Assembly: GCF_018129995.1 (NCBI RefSeq)
Contig: NZ_JAFCKS010000004.1
Location: 248,001-312,000, forward strand
Direction: 5' to 3'
From: Bradyrhizobium sp. SZCCT0153
Lineage (GTDB): Bacteria; Pseudomonadota; Alphaproteobacteria; Rhizobiales; Xanthobacteraceae
Length of the DNA stretch: 64,000 bases
The translations under genes and the position numbers were made by a program. Position 1 is the first letter of the stretch. Each line of letters starts with the position of its first letter. Of the stretch, positions 1 to 8,685 are shown piece after piece. The notes below the pieces were generated by a model that was not told the DNA's origin, ran no database searches, and saw only the letters and a list, made by a program, of their open reading frames with translations.

Positions 1-1002
1 GGGCACGTCGATCGGCACGCCGATGTTCACGCCGGTGCCGGTCGGCGGCACGATCGAGATCTTGTCGGGAAACGGGCAGTCCGGCTTGGTCGGCGTCGAC
101 GTGACCCGCGTCTCGGCCTCGAGGCCCAACAGCAGCGTCACCGCCTGCGCGTCGACGCGCGGCTGCGCCGCGATGGCGCGGATCGGCTTCATCTCCAGCC
201 AGAGCGGCGGCAGCGCGGCCGAGGAACCTTGCAGCGGAATCGAGCGGCAGGCCTTGGCCCATTGCAGCTTCGCATTCTCGCGCAACGAAGGATCGTTGCG
301 GATGCGCTCGGAAACAATATTGATCTGCTCGCCGACGTTCTTGTCGATCAGCGGCTTGACCTGCGCCGGCACGTTGACCTTGGCGCCGGCGACGTTGAGG
401 TTGGTGTCGCCGAGATTGACCTGGGCGCCGAGATTGGGCTCGAGATGCCAGTTGGCCGCGAGCTTCGGCCGCGAGGTGACGACGACGTTGCCCCTGATCT
501 CGGCGCTGGCGTTCAGGTTCTTGATGTTGACCGCGCCGATCTGTTTGGCGGCATTGCCGCCGAGCACGCTGCCGAGCGCCTCGCCGAGGGCGCCGGTCGC
601 TTTCGACGACAGCGAGCCCGTCACGTTCAGCTTGCCCGTGAGCGGCGTCGACAGCGTCAGCACGTCCTTGTCGCCGGCCGCCGACATCGGTCCGCGCGCC
701 GCCGTCCAGCCGATGTCGGCATCCTGCAGGATCTGCGAGATCGGGTTCTCGGCCTTGCCGGCGAAATTGCGCGGCGAAGCCTTCTCGGCCTGCTCGCGGA
801 TCGCCGACAGCGCGATCGCGACCGGCGCCACCACGATCGAGCTCTTCGAGACCGGCGGCAGCGGCGGCAGTTGCGCGACCGGCGGCGCGGAATTCGTCGC
901 TCGCGGCGACAACCAGTCCATCGCCTTCAGGCTGATGAAAAACGACGCCGCGAGCACCGCGACGCCGATCAGGATAGTCTTCAGGTTCAACGTCAGACGC
1001 AT
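1..1002 (-). CDS. DUF4403 family protein, 3' end cut by window edge
   Basis: The reading frame opens at the ATG at 1002 on the minus strand and stays open to base 1, so at least 334 codons are present and the C-terminus lies outside. The N-terminus begins MRLTLNLKTILIGVAVLAAS, a single membrane anchor or uncleaved signal, followed by a Pro/Ala-rich stretch (PPVAQLPPLPPVSKSS) and a soluble region with repeated references to N-terminal beta-rich lipid-binding-like segments. The overall layout fits DUF4403 proteins, which are periplasmic or envelope proteins of unknown function. Nothing nearby fixes its role. The family call is from recognition of the N-terminal pattern and is moderately sure. 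Confidence 0.7.
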   Translation of the reverse strand, partial: MRLTLNLKTILIGVAVLAASFFISLKAMDWLSPRATNSAPPVAQLPPLPPVSKSSIVVAPVAIALSAIREQAEKASPRNFAGKAENPISQILQDADIGWTAARGPMSAAGDKDVLTLSTPLTGKLNVTGSLSSKATGALGEALGSVLGGNAAKQIGAVNIKNLNASAEIRGNVVVTSRPKLAANWHLEPNLGAQVNLGDTNLNVAGAKVNVPAQVKPLIDKNVGEQINIVSERIRNDPSLRENAKLQWAKACRSIPLQGSSAALPPLWLEMKPIRAIAAQPRVDAQAVTLLLGLEAETRVTSTPTKPDCPFPDKISIVPPTGTGVNIGVPIDVP

Positions 1003-1155
1003 CTTACCCCCAAGCCGCCCAACGGGGATTTTACAGGGCAGGCGAGCAGGGCGCTAGAGCGCACCGATGGGGTGGAATTGGGGCGAATGGGTTAACGGCG
1101 GCGAACGCGCCGTTGCCGTGCATTCAGGCCATCATCGCGCCTAAAGCTGTTGTTT

Positions 1156-1204
1156 GAGCATGATCTTTTCGGAAAACCGCTTCGCACTTTTCCGGATCAT
1201 GCTC
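1156..1204. repeat. Extragenic palindromic repeat (GAGCATGAT..ATCATGCTC)
   Basis: A 49-base element whose ends GAGCATGATC and GATCATGCTC are exact inverted copies, with a partly self-complementary centre (TTTTCGGAAAACC..CTTTTCCG). This is a common dispersed palindrome in rhizobial and bradyrhizobial chromosomes. It sits just past the stop of the propeller gene and may also serve as a transcript end. Confidence 0.75.
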
Positions 1205-1842
1205 TATGTGCGCTTGGGACGGCGGACCGCTCTCACCTTGCCGGCGCTTCCCCCACCGCAGAAGAAGCGGTCGCCGCCGTCGGATTCCAACCCTGAAACC
1301 ATCGTGCCGGCGGGCAGGTCGAGCTGCTCCAGCACCTTGCCGTTCTCGGGGTCGATCCGCCTCACGTCACTCTCTTCGCCCTCCCAGGTGCCGTGCCAGA
1401 GCTCGCCGTCCACCCAGGTCACCCCGGTGACGAAGCGCTTGCTTTCGATGGTGCGGAGAATCTTTCCCGACTGGGGATCGACCTGATGGATCTTGCGCTC
1501 GCGATATTGACCGACCCAGAGCGAGCCCTCGGCCCAGGCCAGTCCGGAATCGCCACCGCCGCCGGGCGCCGGGATGGTAGCAAGCACCTTGCCGCTCGCC
1601 GCGTCGATCTTCTGGATTCGGTCCTCGGCGATCTGGAACAGGTGCCGGCCGTCGAACGCCGTTCCCGCATGCGCGGCGACATCGATCGAGCGCGCAATCT
1701 TGCCGTCGGCCGGATCGACCGCATTCAACCTGTCGCCGGACGCGAACCACATATGGCTCCCGTCATAGGTGACGCCGTGCACGGCTTCGACGCCCGCAAA
1801 GGGCCCGTATTCCCTGACGATCTCGGCTGCTGAACGCTTCAT
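1204..1842 (-). CDS. Beta-propeller (YncE/glutamine cyclotransferase-like) protein
   Basis: A 212-residue protein built of repeated blades with motifs such as VDPADGKI, IDAASGKVL, VDPQSGKIL and IDPENGKVL, about one every 43-45 residues, each followed by a W/G-rich strand (SGLAWAEGSLWVGQY, TGVTWVDGELWHGTW). This is the pattern of PQQ/YncE-like beta-propellers; the closest functional relatives are glutamine cyclotransferase-like folds, but no catalytic role can be claimed. No signal peptide is visible, so it is probably cytoplasmic. It begins 30 bases after the stop of the regulator at 1873-3093 on the same strand, so the two are likely co-transcribed. Confidence 0.7.
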   Translation of the reverse strand: MKRSAAEIVREYGPFAGVEAVHGVTYDGSHMWFASGDRLNAVDPADGKIARSIDVAAHAGTAFDGRHLFQIAEDRIQKIDAASGKVLATIPAPGGGGDSGLAWAEGSLWVGQYRERKIHQVDPQSGKILRTIESKRFVTGVTWVDGELWHGTWEGEESDVRRIDPENGKVLEQLDLPAGTMVSGLESDGGDRFFCGGGSAGKVRAVRRPKRT

Positions 1843-1872
1843 GTTGCTCGATCCCTGTGAGACGATCCCACC

Positions 1873-3093
1873 TTACGTCTTCAGGAGCGGGCCGGGGAGT
1901 AACAAGCCTGTCGGGAAACCCGGGACGGGTGGGGTCATCCAGCGTCTTGCCCGGCCATGGCCGAAGCACTGCACTTTGTGCGACCGCGCCAGCTCTTCGA
2001 GAGACCTCTGCACGGTGCGCGCGCTCGTTCCCAGCGCGAGCGCGAGCGCCGAGCTAGACCAGGGTTCGCCATCGGAGAGGAAGGCGAGCACCGCGGCGTG
2101 CTTTTCCTCGACGGGCCGCGCCAGCACGAGGACGTCTCTTGTCCTGCGCGGTGTCAGCGCAAAGCCCTGCCTGGTCGCGCTGACATCGGCGAGAGGCTTG
2201 AGCTTGGTGCGGAGCCGCCCGATCTCGACCCGCAGGCGCGCGCGATGCGATTCATCGACGTGCCTCGCCTGAAACGCCCCTGTGATCAACGCCTCCCGGG
2301 AGACATCCGCGGGCCAAGCCTGCGCGAGGATGCGGGCGAGCGCGAACAGTACCGGCCGCCTTCCGAGCGCCACCACGGTGCCTCGCCGGCGCACCGAGTG
2401 ATGGAACGTGTCCACCAGCAGCGCCTGCGATGTCGCGAGTTCCTCGACCTCCTCGAGCCGTAACGGCCGCTCGTGCCCGCGCGTGATCAGCCGCGCTGCC
2501 GGCGTATCGAGCACGCGGTTCGTGCTTTCGACCTCGGCCGCGAGCGCAGGGATGCCGGCCTGCTGTGCTGCGCGATAGGCGCGCTCGAGCGCCGTGCGCG
2601 CATCCTTCGTTCGCAGGCGCCTGATTGCGATGCCCGCGACGACGAGCTCACGGGCGACCTGGGAGGCAGGTGGGAGCGATGCGGTACCGAGCACCGCCAG
2701 CGTGCGCTCGGCCTCGTCGAGGCGTCCGAGAAGGAGAAGACGGCGCGCCTCGATGTGGCCCGCATGGGCGGCGTTGGCGAGATCGCCGTGCCGTTCGAGC
2801 GTGGCTCGCGCAGCCGCGAGCGTGTTCGCCGGCCAGTTCAGGTCGCGCGAGACGAGCGCGATCTCGGCCTCCGCCACGACGCACCTTGCGCGCGCGACCG
2901 CCTCTCTTGGACCGAAGGCGCGTGCGGCGCTCCGCAGCAGCGTCTTCGCCTTTGCGAGATCGCCGAGCTGCGCCATCGCGATGCCGCGCAGCGCCAGCGA
3001 CGGTGCATCGTTGCGCAGCGCAACGCGGTTCAGCGCGCCGAGCGGATCGCCGGCTTCGAGCGCGCGCGCCGCGGCCGTGATCAGCGACTCCAT
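1873..3093 (-). CDS. TPR-like/winged-helix transcriptional regulator
   Basis: A 406-residue protein. Residues about 1-190 are alanine/leucine-rich helical repeats of TPR type. The centre (about 210-320) resembles an OmpR/BTAD winged helix, ending in RLRVEIGRLRTKLKPLADVS and then RQGFALTP, the wing equivalent of the usual GYxL. The last 80 residues form a second helix-turn-helix with SSALALALGTSARTVQRSLE as the likely recognition unit. It is divergent from the DUF899 gene (162 bases apart) and sits just upstream of the propeller gene, so it probably controls one or both. No receiver domain is present, so its signal is unknown; the TPR part may bind a partner. Confidence 0.72.
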   Translation of the reverse strand: MESLITAAARALEAGDPLGALNRVALRNDAPSLALRGIAMAQLGDLAKAKTLLRSAARAFGPREAVARARCVVAEAEIALVSRDLNWPANTLAAARATLERHGDLANAAHAGHIEARRLLLLGRLDEAERTLAVLGTASLPPASQVARELVVAGIAIRRLRTKDARTALERAYRAAQQAGIPALAAEVESTNRVLDTPAARLITRGHERPLRLEEVEELATSQALLVDTFHHSVRRRGTVVALGRRPVLFALARILAQAWPADVSREALITGAFQARHVDESHRARLRVEIGRLRTKLKPLADVSATRQGFALTPRRTRDVLVLARPVEEKHAAVLAFLSDGEPWSSSALALALGTSARTVQRSLEELARSHKVQCFGHGRARRWMTPPVPGFPTGLLLPGPLLKT

Positions 3094-3255
3094 TCAAATC
3101 CCGCCACACTTGTTACTCCCACCGCGCAACCGTCCGATGCCACAAATCGTTGACCGCCGGCAACATGCGGTAAGGGGCGAGCGGTTCCGCGTCTGTCATA
3201 GCGACCCGCGGAGAGCCCGCCCAGACAAGAGATTTGGCAAGAGGTTTGGAGAGCC

Positions 3256-4050
3256 ATGATGACATCAGCAGAAAAAGCAGGAACGAACGGACAGACCGCC
3301 ATGCAGACACCGCCGGTGGTGTCGCCGCAGGACTGGGAGGCAGCCCGCCAGCAACTGCTCGTGAAGGAAAAGGCGCATACCCGTGCCCGCGACGCCCTGG
3401 CCGCCGAGCGCCGGCGCATGCCGTGGATGGAAGTGGCCAAAACCTATGCGTTCGAGGGGCCCGGCGGCAAGGTCAGTCTGCACGACCTGTTCCAGGGCCG
3501 CCGGCAGTTGATCGTCTACCGCGCCTTCTTCGAGCCTGGTGTGTTCGGCTGGCCCGATCATGCCTGCCGCGGCTGCTCCATGGTGGCCGACCAGGTCGCT
3601 CATGTTTCGCATCTGAACGCCCGCGACACCACGCTGGTCTTCGCCTCGCGCGCGCCGCAGGCCGACATCATCAGGCTGAAGAAGCGGATGGGCTGGACCA
3701 TGCCCTGGGTCACCGTCACCGACAGTTTTGACGTCGATTTCGGCGTCGACGAATGGCACGGGACCAACGTGTTCTACCGCGACGGGAATCGCATCTTCCG
3801 CACCTATTTCGTCAAGAGCCGCGGCGACGAGCAGATGGGCGGTACCTGGAATTATCTCGACATCACGCCGCTCGGCCGCCAGGAGGTCTGGGAGGATTCA
3901 CCGAAGGGCTATCCGCAGACGCCGACCTACAAATGGTGGAACTGGCACGACACCTACGCGGAAGGCGCCGCGCCCGACAAGAAATGGGTCGAGATCTCGG
4001 ACGCCGGCGAAAAGGCCTTTCGCGAGGAGGCGGCGGAAGGACGTGACTAG
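3256..4050 (+). CDS. DUF899 family (thioredoxin-fold) protein
   Basis: A 264-residue protein typical of DUF899: an early LLVKEKAHTRARDALAAERR segment, RRQLIVYRAFFEP, the conserved CRGCSMVADQV near residue 112, and a terminal YKWWNWHDTY. DUF899 proteins adopt a thioredoxin-like fold; the CxxC pair (C109/C112 region) could be redox active, but the substrate is unknown. GGAG lies 4 bases before the first ATG and 7 before a second ATG at 3259, so either may be used. The gene overlaps the next small gene by 8 bases, which suggests translational coupling, and it is divergent from the TPR/winged-helix regulator. Confidence 0.8.
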   Translation: MMTSAEKAGTNGQTAMQTPPVVSPQDWEAARQQLLVKEKAHTRARDALAAERRRMPWMEVAKTYAFEGPGGKVSLHDLFQGRRQLIVYRAFFEPGVFGWPDHACRGCSMVADQVAHVSHLNARDTTLVFASRAPQADIIRLKKRMGWTMPWVTVTDSFDVDFGVDEWHGTNVFYRDGNRIFRTYFVKSRGDEQMGGTWNYLDITPLGRQEVWEDSPKGYPQTPTYKWWNWHDTYAEGAAPDKKWVEISDAGEKAFREEAAEGRD

Positions 4051-4318
4051 TCCCCTCAGCGCGGCTGGCAACGCCAGCCGCGACGGCGCCATCGCCGCGC
4101 GGCGCCTCGCCAGATGGCTGGGCCTCGCCGCCACGCCGACTTTCGCAATCATGGCCGCGCTGACGACCATGATTGGCGGCTCCGCCGACATGCTCTGCTC
4201 CGCCGGACATGGCTCTTTGCTGGGCGGGATGGTGCCGATGTATCTCCTGATGAGCGCGTTTCACTCGGCGGCGTGGCTGAAGCTGATCGCGGAGCGGCGG
4301 GGTGGAGGTGGGAGGTGA
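4043..4318 (+). CDS. Small membrane protein coupled to DUF899 gene
   Basis: A 91-residue frame starting at a GTG inside the stop region of the DUF899 gene (GTGACTAG). Two hydrophobic segments are visible, about residues 27-45 (GLAATPTFAIMAALTTMIG) and 58-75 (LLGGMVPMYLLMSAFHSAAW), with a Gly/Arg-rich C-terminus. The pair of segments with His, Cys and Met residues between them (DMLCSAGHG) is notable. No family is recognised with certainty. The overlap with the upstream gene argues that it is a real, co-translated member of that transcript. Confidence 0.6.
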   Translation: MTSPLSAAGNASRDGAIAARRLARWLGLAATPTFAIMAALTTMIGGSADMLCSAGHGSLLGGMVPMYLLMSAFHSAAWLKLIAERRGGGGR

Positions 4319-4376
4319 GGTGCGAAGTCCCACATTGCCCCCGCCGCAACCGCATCGTAACGACGCGCCAGGGCCG

Positions 4377-4784
4377 TTACTGCGAACTCACCGCCTGCAA
4401 ATATGCAATCACCTTCGCAGCCTCGTCGGCCGAGACGCCGCCGTAGGGCTGCATCTTGTTGCCCGACACGACCTCGTCCGGCCTGAGCATGAAGCGGGTG
4501 AGCTTGTCCTGGTCCCAGACGAAGCCGGCTTCTTTCATGGACTGGGAGTAGTTGTAGTTCGGCAGCGAGCCTGCCTTGCGGCCGACGATCTTGCTGAGAT
4601 TGGGACCAAGGCGATTGTCGCCTTCCTTGACCGAGTGGCAGGTGCGACAGGAATTGTTGAAGGCCTGCTGGGCTGCGTCGGCGCTCGCCGGCTGCTGCGC
4701 GAGCGAGAAGGGCGTGGACAGGAGCAGCGCCAGTATTCCGGCGCAGGCGATGGCGTGTAGCCATGGGCGTGGCAACGTTTGCAT
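4377..4784 (-). CDS. Class I c-type cytochrome (c552/c550-like)
   Basis: A 135-residue periplasmic monohaem cytochrome. The signal peptide is followed by the haem-binding CRTCH at residues 46-50 and a likely axial methionine at M111 in GNKMQPYGG. The fold pattern LGPNLSKIVGRKAG and a terminal AAKVIAYLQ match soluble mitochondrial-type cytochrome c. The start at 4784 is chosen because GGAGG lies 5 bases upstream of it, although the frame is open to 4850. It stands alone between convergent and unrelated genes, so its electron partner is not shown by context. Confidence 0.9.
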   Translation of the reverse strand: MQTLPRPWLHAIACAGILALLLSTPFSLAQQPASADAAQQAFNNSCRTCHSVKEGDNRLGPNLSKIVGRKAGSLPNYNYSQSMKEAGFVWDQDKLTRFMLRPDEVVSGNKMQPYGGVSADEAAKVIAYLQAVSSQ

Positions 4785-4854
4785 CTGCGCCTCCATGAGA
4801 AATTGCGCTCGTGCTCTCGGGGGCGAAGTCGGCCGGAGAGCTCCATGCAAACGA

Positions 4855-4884
4855 AAACGGCCCCGGTGGGTTCCGGGGCCGTTT
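4855..4884 (-). terminator. Rho-independent terminator of the L,D-transpeptidase gene
   Basis: A perfect 12-bp stem (AAACGGCCCCGG / CCGGGGCCGTTT) with a 6-base loop lies 20 bases beyond the stop of the gene at 4905-5612 and is followed on the minus strand by TTTTCG. It separates that gene from the downstream cytochrome gene on the same strand. Confidence 0.85.
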
Positions 4885-4904
4885 GCGTCACAATGTCCTG
4901 TCGC

Positions 4905-5612
4905 TTACCGCAGCGTGCGGCCAAGCTCGGCGCGCCGCTCCGTCATCGGCAGCACGATCACCTTGGTGCCGACGTTGACGCGGGAGTAGAGGTCGCTCAC
5001 GTCTTCATTGGTCAGGCGGATGCAGCCGGAGGAGACGTGCTTGCCGATCGTGTCGGGAGCGTTGGTGCCGTGGATGCGGTAGATGGTGCCGCCGAGATAC
5101 ATGGCGCGGGCCCCTAACGGGTTGCCGGGGCCGCCGGCCATGTGGCGCGGCAGATAGGGCTGGCGGGCGATCATCTCCGGCGGCGGGGTCCAGTCCGGCC
5201 ACTCGGCCTTCTTGGTCACCGACTGGATGCCGGACCAGGTGAAGCCGTCGCGCCCGACGCCGATGCCGTAGCGCACCGCCTGGCCGTTACCGAGCACATA
5301 ATAGAGATAGGTATTGGGCGTATCGATGATGATGGTGCCCGGCGCCTCGCGCGTCGCGTAGGCGACGGTCTGGCGGCGGAAGCGGGCCGGCATCACGGCC
5401 GGGTCCTCGTCTTCGGACGGCGCGGTCTGGTACGGCGTCGCCTGATAAGGCTGGTAAGGCTGCGGCGCGGTCATCGTCGGCAGCGGCTGGAAGAATGGAA
5501 ACAGTTGCACGGGCGCGGCCTTGGCCGGGCCGGCAAATGCGATCGCGGCAACAGCCACTGCGCCCAAAGCAACGGCGCGCGAATACGTCTTGAACGTGTC
5601 CAGATTGAACAT
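4905..5612 (-). CDS. L,D-transpeptidase (YkuD/ErfK family)
   Basis: A 235-residue exported enzyme. A signal peptide (about residues 1-32, ending GPAKA) and a Pro/Gln/Tyr-rich spacer precede the YkuD domain, which runs from about residue 92. The catalytic core is complete: H181 in YRIHGTN and C197 in SSGCIRL. Such enzymes make 3-3 cross-links in peptidoglycan or attach proteins such as lipoproteins or beta-barrels to it. AGGGG lies upstream of the ATG at a normal distance. It is followed by its own strong terminator, so it is a single-gene transcript. Confidence 0.93.
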   Translation of the reverse strand: MFNLDTFKTYSRAVALGAVAVAAIAFAGPAKAAPVQLFPFFQPLPTMTAPQPYQPYQATPYQTAPSEDEDPAVMPARFRRQTVAYATREAPGTIIIDTPNTYLYYVLGNGQAVRYGIGVGRDGFTWSGIQSVTKKAEWPDWTPPPEMIARQPYLPRHMAGGPGNPLGARAMYLGGTIYRIHGTNAPDTIGKHVSSGCIRLTNEDVSDLYSRVNVGTKVIVLPMTERRAELGRTLR

Positions 5613-5886
5613 GTGATCGCCCCTGTTTGCTCGGTGTTTTTGTCCACCGCGGCACCATTGCGGTGCTCCGTTGGGTCAATCACTACCGGCAATAGGTTTC
5701 GGGACGTTTGCGCGGAAAACCGAAAACGGTTTCATCGCGGCAAGGATTGTTTCATGACAGTTTCGTGGCCGCGTCGCCCCGTTAACGAACAAAACAGCGG
5801 GCCGACACTTATGTGACGTCACACGCCTGAAATATCCGTGGTTGATGGTCGTAAGCCGAGAATCATCAAACTCTCGGGATTTTCCG

Positions 5887-6939
5887 ATGCGGGTATTAAT
5901 CGCGACTGACGCCTGGCATCCGCAGGTCAACGGTGTGGTCCGGACGCTGACCTCGCTGGCGAACGCGGCCAAGGCCCTCGATGTCGAGATCGACTTTCTG
6001 ACGCCGGACGGCTTTCCGTCCTGGCCGCTGCCGACCTATCCGGGCCTGCGCATCGCGCTGCCGAGCCGCAAGGAGATCGCGCGGCGGATCGAGAAGGCGG
6101 CGCCGGAAGCCCTGCACATCGCGACCGAAGGCCCGATCGGCTGGGCCGCGCGCGCCTATTGCCGCCGCAACCGGCTCGCCTTCACCACCTCCTACACGAC
6201 GCGCTTTCCGGAATACGTCTCGGTGCGGACCGGCATCCCCGATGCCGTCGGCTATGCCGTGCTGCGGCACTTCCACGATGCCGCCGCGATGACCATGGTG
6301 GCGACACCTTCGCTGCGGCAGGAGCTCTCCGAGCGCGGCTTCAAGCGGCTGGGATTCTGGACGCGCGGCGTCAACACCGAGCTGTTCCATCCTGATTCCC
6401 CGGCCAGGCTCGATCTGCCGGGACCGATCTTCATGACCATGGGCCGCGTCGCGGTGGAGAAGAATCTCGAAGCGTTCCTGTCGCTCGATCTGCCCGGCAC
6501 CAAGGTCGTCGTCGGCGACGGCCCGCAGAAGGCGGCGCTCGAAAGGAAGTATCCGGACGTCGTCTTCCTCGGCGAGAAGAAGGGCGCGGATCTCACCGCG
6601 CATCTCGCCGCCGCCGACGTGTTCGTGTTCCCGAGCCTGACCGACACGTTCGGCGTGGTGCAGCTCGAAGCGCTGGCCTGCGGCACGCCGGTTGCGGCGT
6701 TTCCGGTCACGGGTCCAAAGGACGTCATCGCCGATCACCCGATCGGCGCGATCGACCATGATCTGCGTACTGCGTGCCTGCGTGCACTGACCATGTCGCG
6801 CGAGACTTGCCGCAACTTCGCGCTGGAGCGCTCCTGGGAGAACAGCGCGCGCCAGTTCGTCGGCAACCTCACCTCACTTCAGCCCAGCCGCATCCTGCGC
6901 GCCTCGCCGGTCATGGCGCGGCGGCCCGTGCGCGGCTGA
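5887..6939 (+). CDS. GT4-family glycosyltransferase
   Basis: A 350-residue GT-B enzyme of family GT4. The N-terminal domain opens with MRVLIATDAWHPQVNGVVRT, typical of diacylglycerol or lipid mannosyl/glucosyl transferases that read A-HPQ-NGV. The C-terminal domain has MGRVAVEKNLEAFL and the donor-binding EX7E region FPSLTDTFGVVQLEALACG. The start at 5887 is preferred over an upstream in-frame ATG at 5842 because the family begins at MRVLIATD. The likely substrate is a membrane lipid, since the next gene is a phospholipid-methyltransferase-like enzyme 35 bases downstream on the same strand. The exact sugar and acceptor cannot be read from the sequence. Confidence 0.85.
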   Translation: MRVLIATDAWHPQVNGVVRTLTSLANAAKALDVEIDFLTPDGFPSWPLPTYPGLRIALPSRKEIARRIEKAAPEALHIATEGPIGWAARAYCRRNRLAFTTSYTTRFPEYVSVRTGIPDAVGYAVLRHFHDAAAMTMVATPSLRQELSERGFKRLGFWTRGVNTELFHPDSPARLDLPGPIFMTMGRVAVEKNLEAFLSLDLPGTKVVVGDGPQKAALERKYPDVVFLGEKKGADLTAHLAAADVFVFPSLTDTFGVVQLEALACGTPVAAFPVTGPKDVIADHPIGAIDHDLRTACLRALTMSRETCRNFALERSWENSARQFVGNLTSLQPSRILRASPVMARRPVRG

Positions 6940-6974
6940 TCCTCACGTCCTGACCCAAAGCGAGAACCACACCG

Positions 6975-7664
6975 ATGTCCAAGATCATGAACCTTGACGG
7001 CACCCAGCAGCTTGACCTCACCCGTGGCACGGTCGAGCAGGCCTATGACCGCTGGGCGCCCGTCTACGACCTCGTGTTCGGAGGCGTGTTCGCCAAGGGC
7101 CGGCAGGCGGCGATCGCGGCCACAAACAAGATCGGCGGCCGCGTGCTCGAAGTTGGCGTCGGCACCGGCATCTCGCTGCCGCTCTATGCGCCGCACCTGC
7201 GCATCTTCGGTACCGACATTTCGGAAGCGATGCTCGACAAGGCGCGCCAGCGCGTCACCGAGGGCAATCTGAAGAACGTCGAGGGTCTCGCGGTGATGGA
7301 CGCCGAGAAGCTCGAATTCCCCGACAATTCCTTCGACGTCGTGATGGCGCAATACGTCGTCACCGCCGTGCCGAATCCGGAAGTCGCGCTGGACGAATTC
7401 GCCCGCGTGCTGCGCCCGGGCGGCGAGCTGATCATCCTCACCCGCGTCAGTGCCGATACCGGCATGCGCCGCTTCATCGAGCAGAAGCTGCAGCCGGTGG
7501 TTCGTCCGCTCGGCTTCCGCACCGCCGAGTTCGCCTGGTCGCGCTACGCCAAGTGGCTGTCCGGGGCCAAAGGCATCGAGCTTGCCGAACGCCGCCTGAT
7601 TCCGCCGCTCGGTCATTTCTCGCTGGTGCGCTTCCGCAAGATCGACGTCGCCAAGGCAGCGTAA
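6975..7664 (+). CDS. Phospholipid N-methyltransferase-like (PmtA, Rhodobacter type)
   Basis: A 229-residue class I SAM-dependent methyltransferase. SAM-binding motif I is VLEVGVGTG at residues 57-65, with motif II GTDIS and a post-I VMDAEKLEFPD. The opening AYDRWAPVYDLVFG and the terminal RRLIPPLGHFSLVRF are those of the Rhodobacter-type phosphatidylethanolamine N-methyltransferases, related to UbiE. Bradyrhizobium strains carry several such enzymes acting on different methylation steps, so whether this one starts or finishes phosphatidylcholine synthesis is not decidable here. It follows the glycosyltransferase gene closely. Confidence 0.78.
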   Translation: MSKIMNLDGTQQLDLTRGTVEQAYDRWAPVYDLVFGGVFAKGRQAAIAATNKIGGRVLEVGVGTGISLPLYAPHLRIFGTDISEAMLDKARQRVTEGNLKNVEGLAVMDAEKLEFPDNSFDVVMAQYVVTAVPNPEVALDEFARVLRPGGELIILTRVSADTGMRRFIEQKLQPVVRPLGFRTAEFAWSRYAKWLSGAKGIELAERRLIPPLGHFSLVRFRKIDVAKAA

Positions 7665-7670
7665 CTGCTG

Positions 7671-7781
7671 CTCCTCATGGTGAAGAGGCGCGGTAAGCGC
7701 CGTCTCGAACCATGAAGGCCCGTGCAGATGCACCTCGGCCTTCATCTTCGAGACGCGCGTTCCGCGCTCCTCAGGATGAAA
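7671..7781. repeat. Long extragenic inverted repeat
   Basis: The element runs CTCCTCATGGTGAAGAGGCGCG..CCATGAAGG, then CCTTCATCTTCGAGACGCGC..GCGCTCCTCAGGATGAA. Parts pair with each other to form a long imperfect hairpin just after the methyltransferase gene. It belongs to the dispersed bradyrhizobial class and may end the transcript. Confidence 0.7.
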
Positions 7782-7904
7782 GGATAAAGAGTACCCCGTG
7801 CGTCACCGCGCCGCTGCACATCGTCATATGACAAAATGATGATGTCACACGGCCTACATCGAATCCCTGTAAATCCTGAACCCGAAAGCATTTTGGGGGA
7901 GAGC

Positions 7905-8564
7905 ATGATCAAGAATTATCTGGAGCAGCTGCGGATCCAGCGCTGGGACGACCATCGCTACTATCACCACAGCCGCATCAATCAGAGCCTGCACTTCGTC
8001 AGCGCGCTGAGCTTCCTGTTTGCCTATGTCTGGCTGTTCGTCGATCCCATGATCTCCGCGCTGGTCGGCTGGCTGGTCTCGATGACCTCGCGCCAAGCCG
8101 GCCACTTCTTCTTCGAGCCGCACGATTACGACCACATCAATCAGGCCACCCACGAGTACAAGGAAGACATCAAGGTCGGCTACAACCTTCAGCGCAAGGT
8201 GGTGCTGATGGCGATCTGGGCAGCATCCCCGCTGGTGCTGTTCGCCGATCCGACTGTGTTCGGCCTGTTCACGCCCTGGGCAAGCGCGACCGACTTCATG
8301 CGTCAGGTTGCCAAGATCTGGCTCGTGATCGGCGGCGGTGGTCTGCTGTTCCGCACCGTGCACCTGTTCTTCATCCGCGACGTCGAGACCGGCCTCGTCT
8401 GGATGACCAAGATCCTGACCGACCCCTTCCACGATCTGATGCTCTATCGCAATGCGCCGCTGGCGCTGATGCGCGGCGAATTGATGGATCCCGGCCTGCA
8501 CCTCAATCCCGAGCACACGCTGGGCCTGATCGGCGAGCCCGCGCTCGAAGAGCAGCACGCCTGA
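7905..8564 (+). CDS. Multi-pass membrane protein resembling Mpo1/DUF962
   Basis: A 219-residue membrane protein with about three to four hydrophobic segments (around residues 28-60, 103-120 and 140-158). Histidine clusters flank them: DDHRYYHHSRINQSLH early on, then SRQAGHFFFEPHDYDHIN. The arrangement of RIN..LH and QAGHFFFEP recalls the Mpo1/YGL010w (DUF962) family, which are iron-dependent fatty-acid dioxygenases, but the resemblance is by eye. The start at 7905 has GGGGGAGAG just upstream. Its place among lipid genes fits an acyl-chain enzyme. Confidence 0.6.
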   Translation: MIKNYLEQLRIQRWDDHRYYHHSRINQSLHFVSALSFLFAYVWLFVDPMISALVGWLVSMTSRQAGHFFFEPHDYDHINQATHEYKEDIKVGYNLQRKVVLMAIWAASPLVLFADPTVFGLFTPWASATDFMRQVAKIWLVIGGGGLLFRTVHLFFIRDVETGLVWMTKILTDPFHDLMLYRNAPLALMRGELMDPGLHLNPEHTLGLIGEPALEEQHA

Positions 8565-8608
8565 ACGCGCTGCGCACACAAGACACTCCGATGTCTGATG
8601 GTTGCGTC

Positions 8609-8640
8609 ATGCCCGGCCTCGTGCCGGGCATCCACGTCTT
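8609..8640. repeat. ATGCCCGG..CCGGGCAT palindromic repeat
   Basis: ATGCCCGGC CTC GTGCCGGGCAT followed by CCACGTCTT is the short palindromic element seen many times in Bradyrhizobium genomes. It lies 44 bases after the DUF962-like gene and could act as a terminator. Confidence 0.75.
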
Positions 8641-8685
8641 GGGGATATCTTTAAAGTGACTCAGTGGAGCCGCGCGCTCTCTTCA

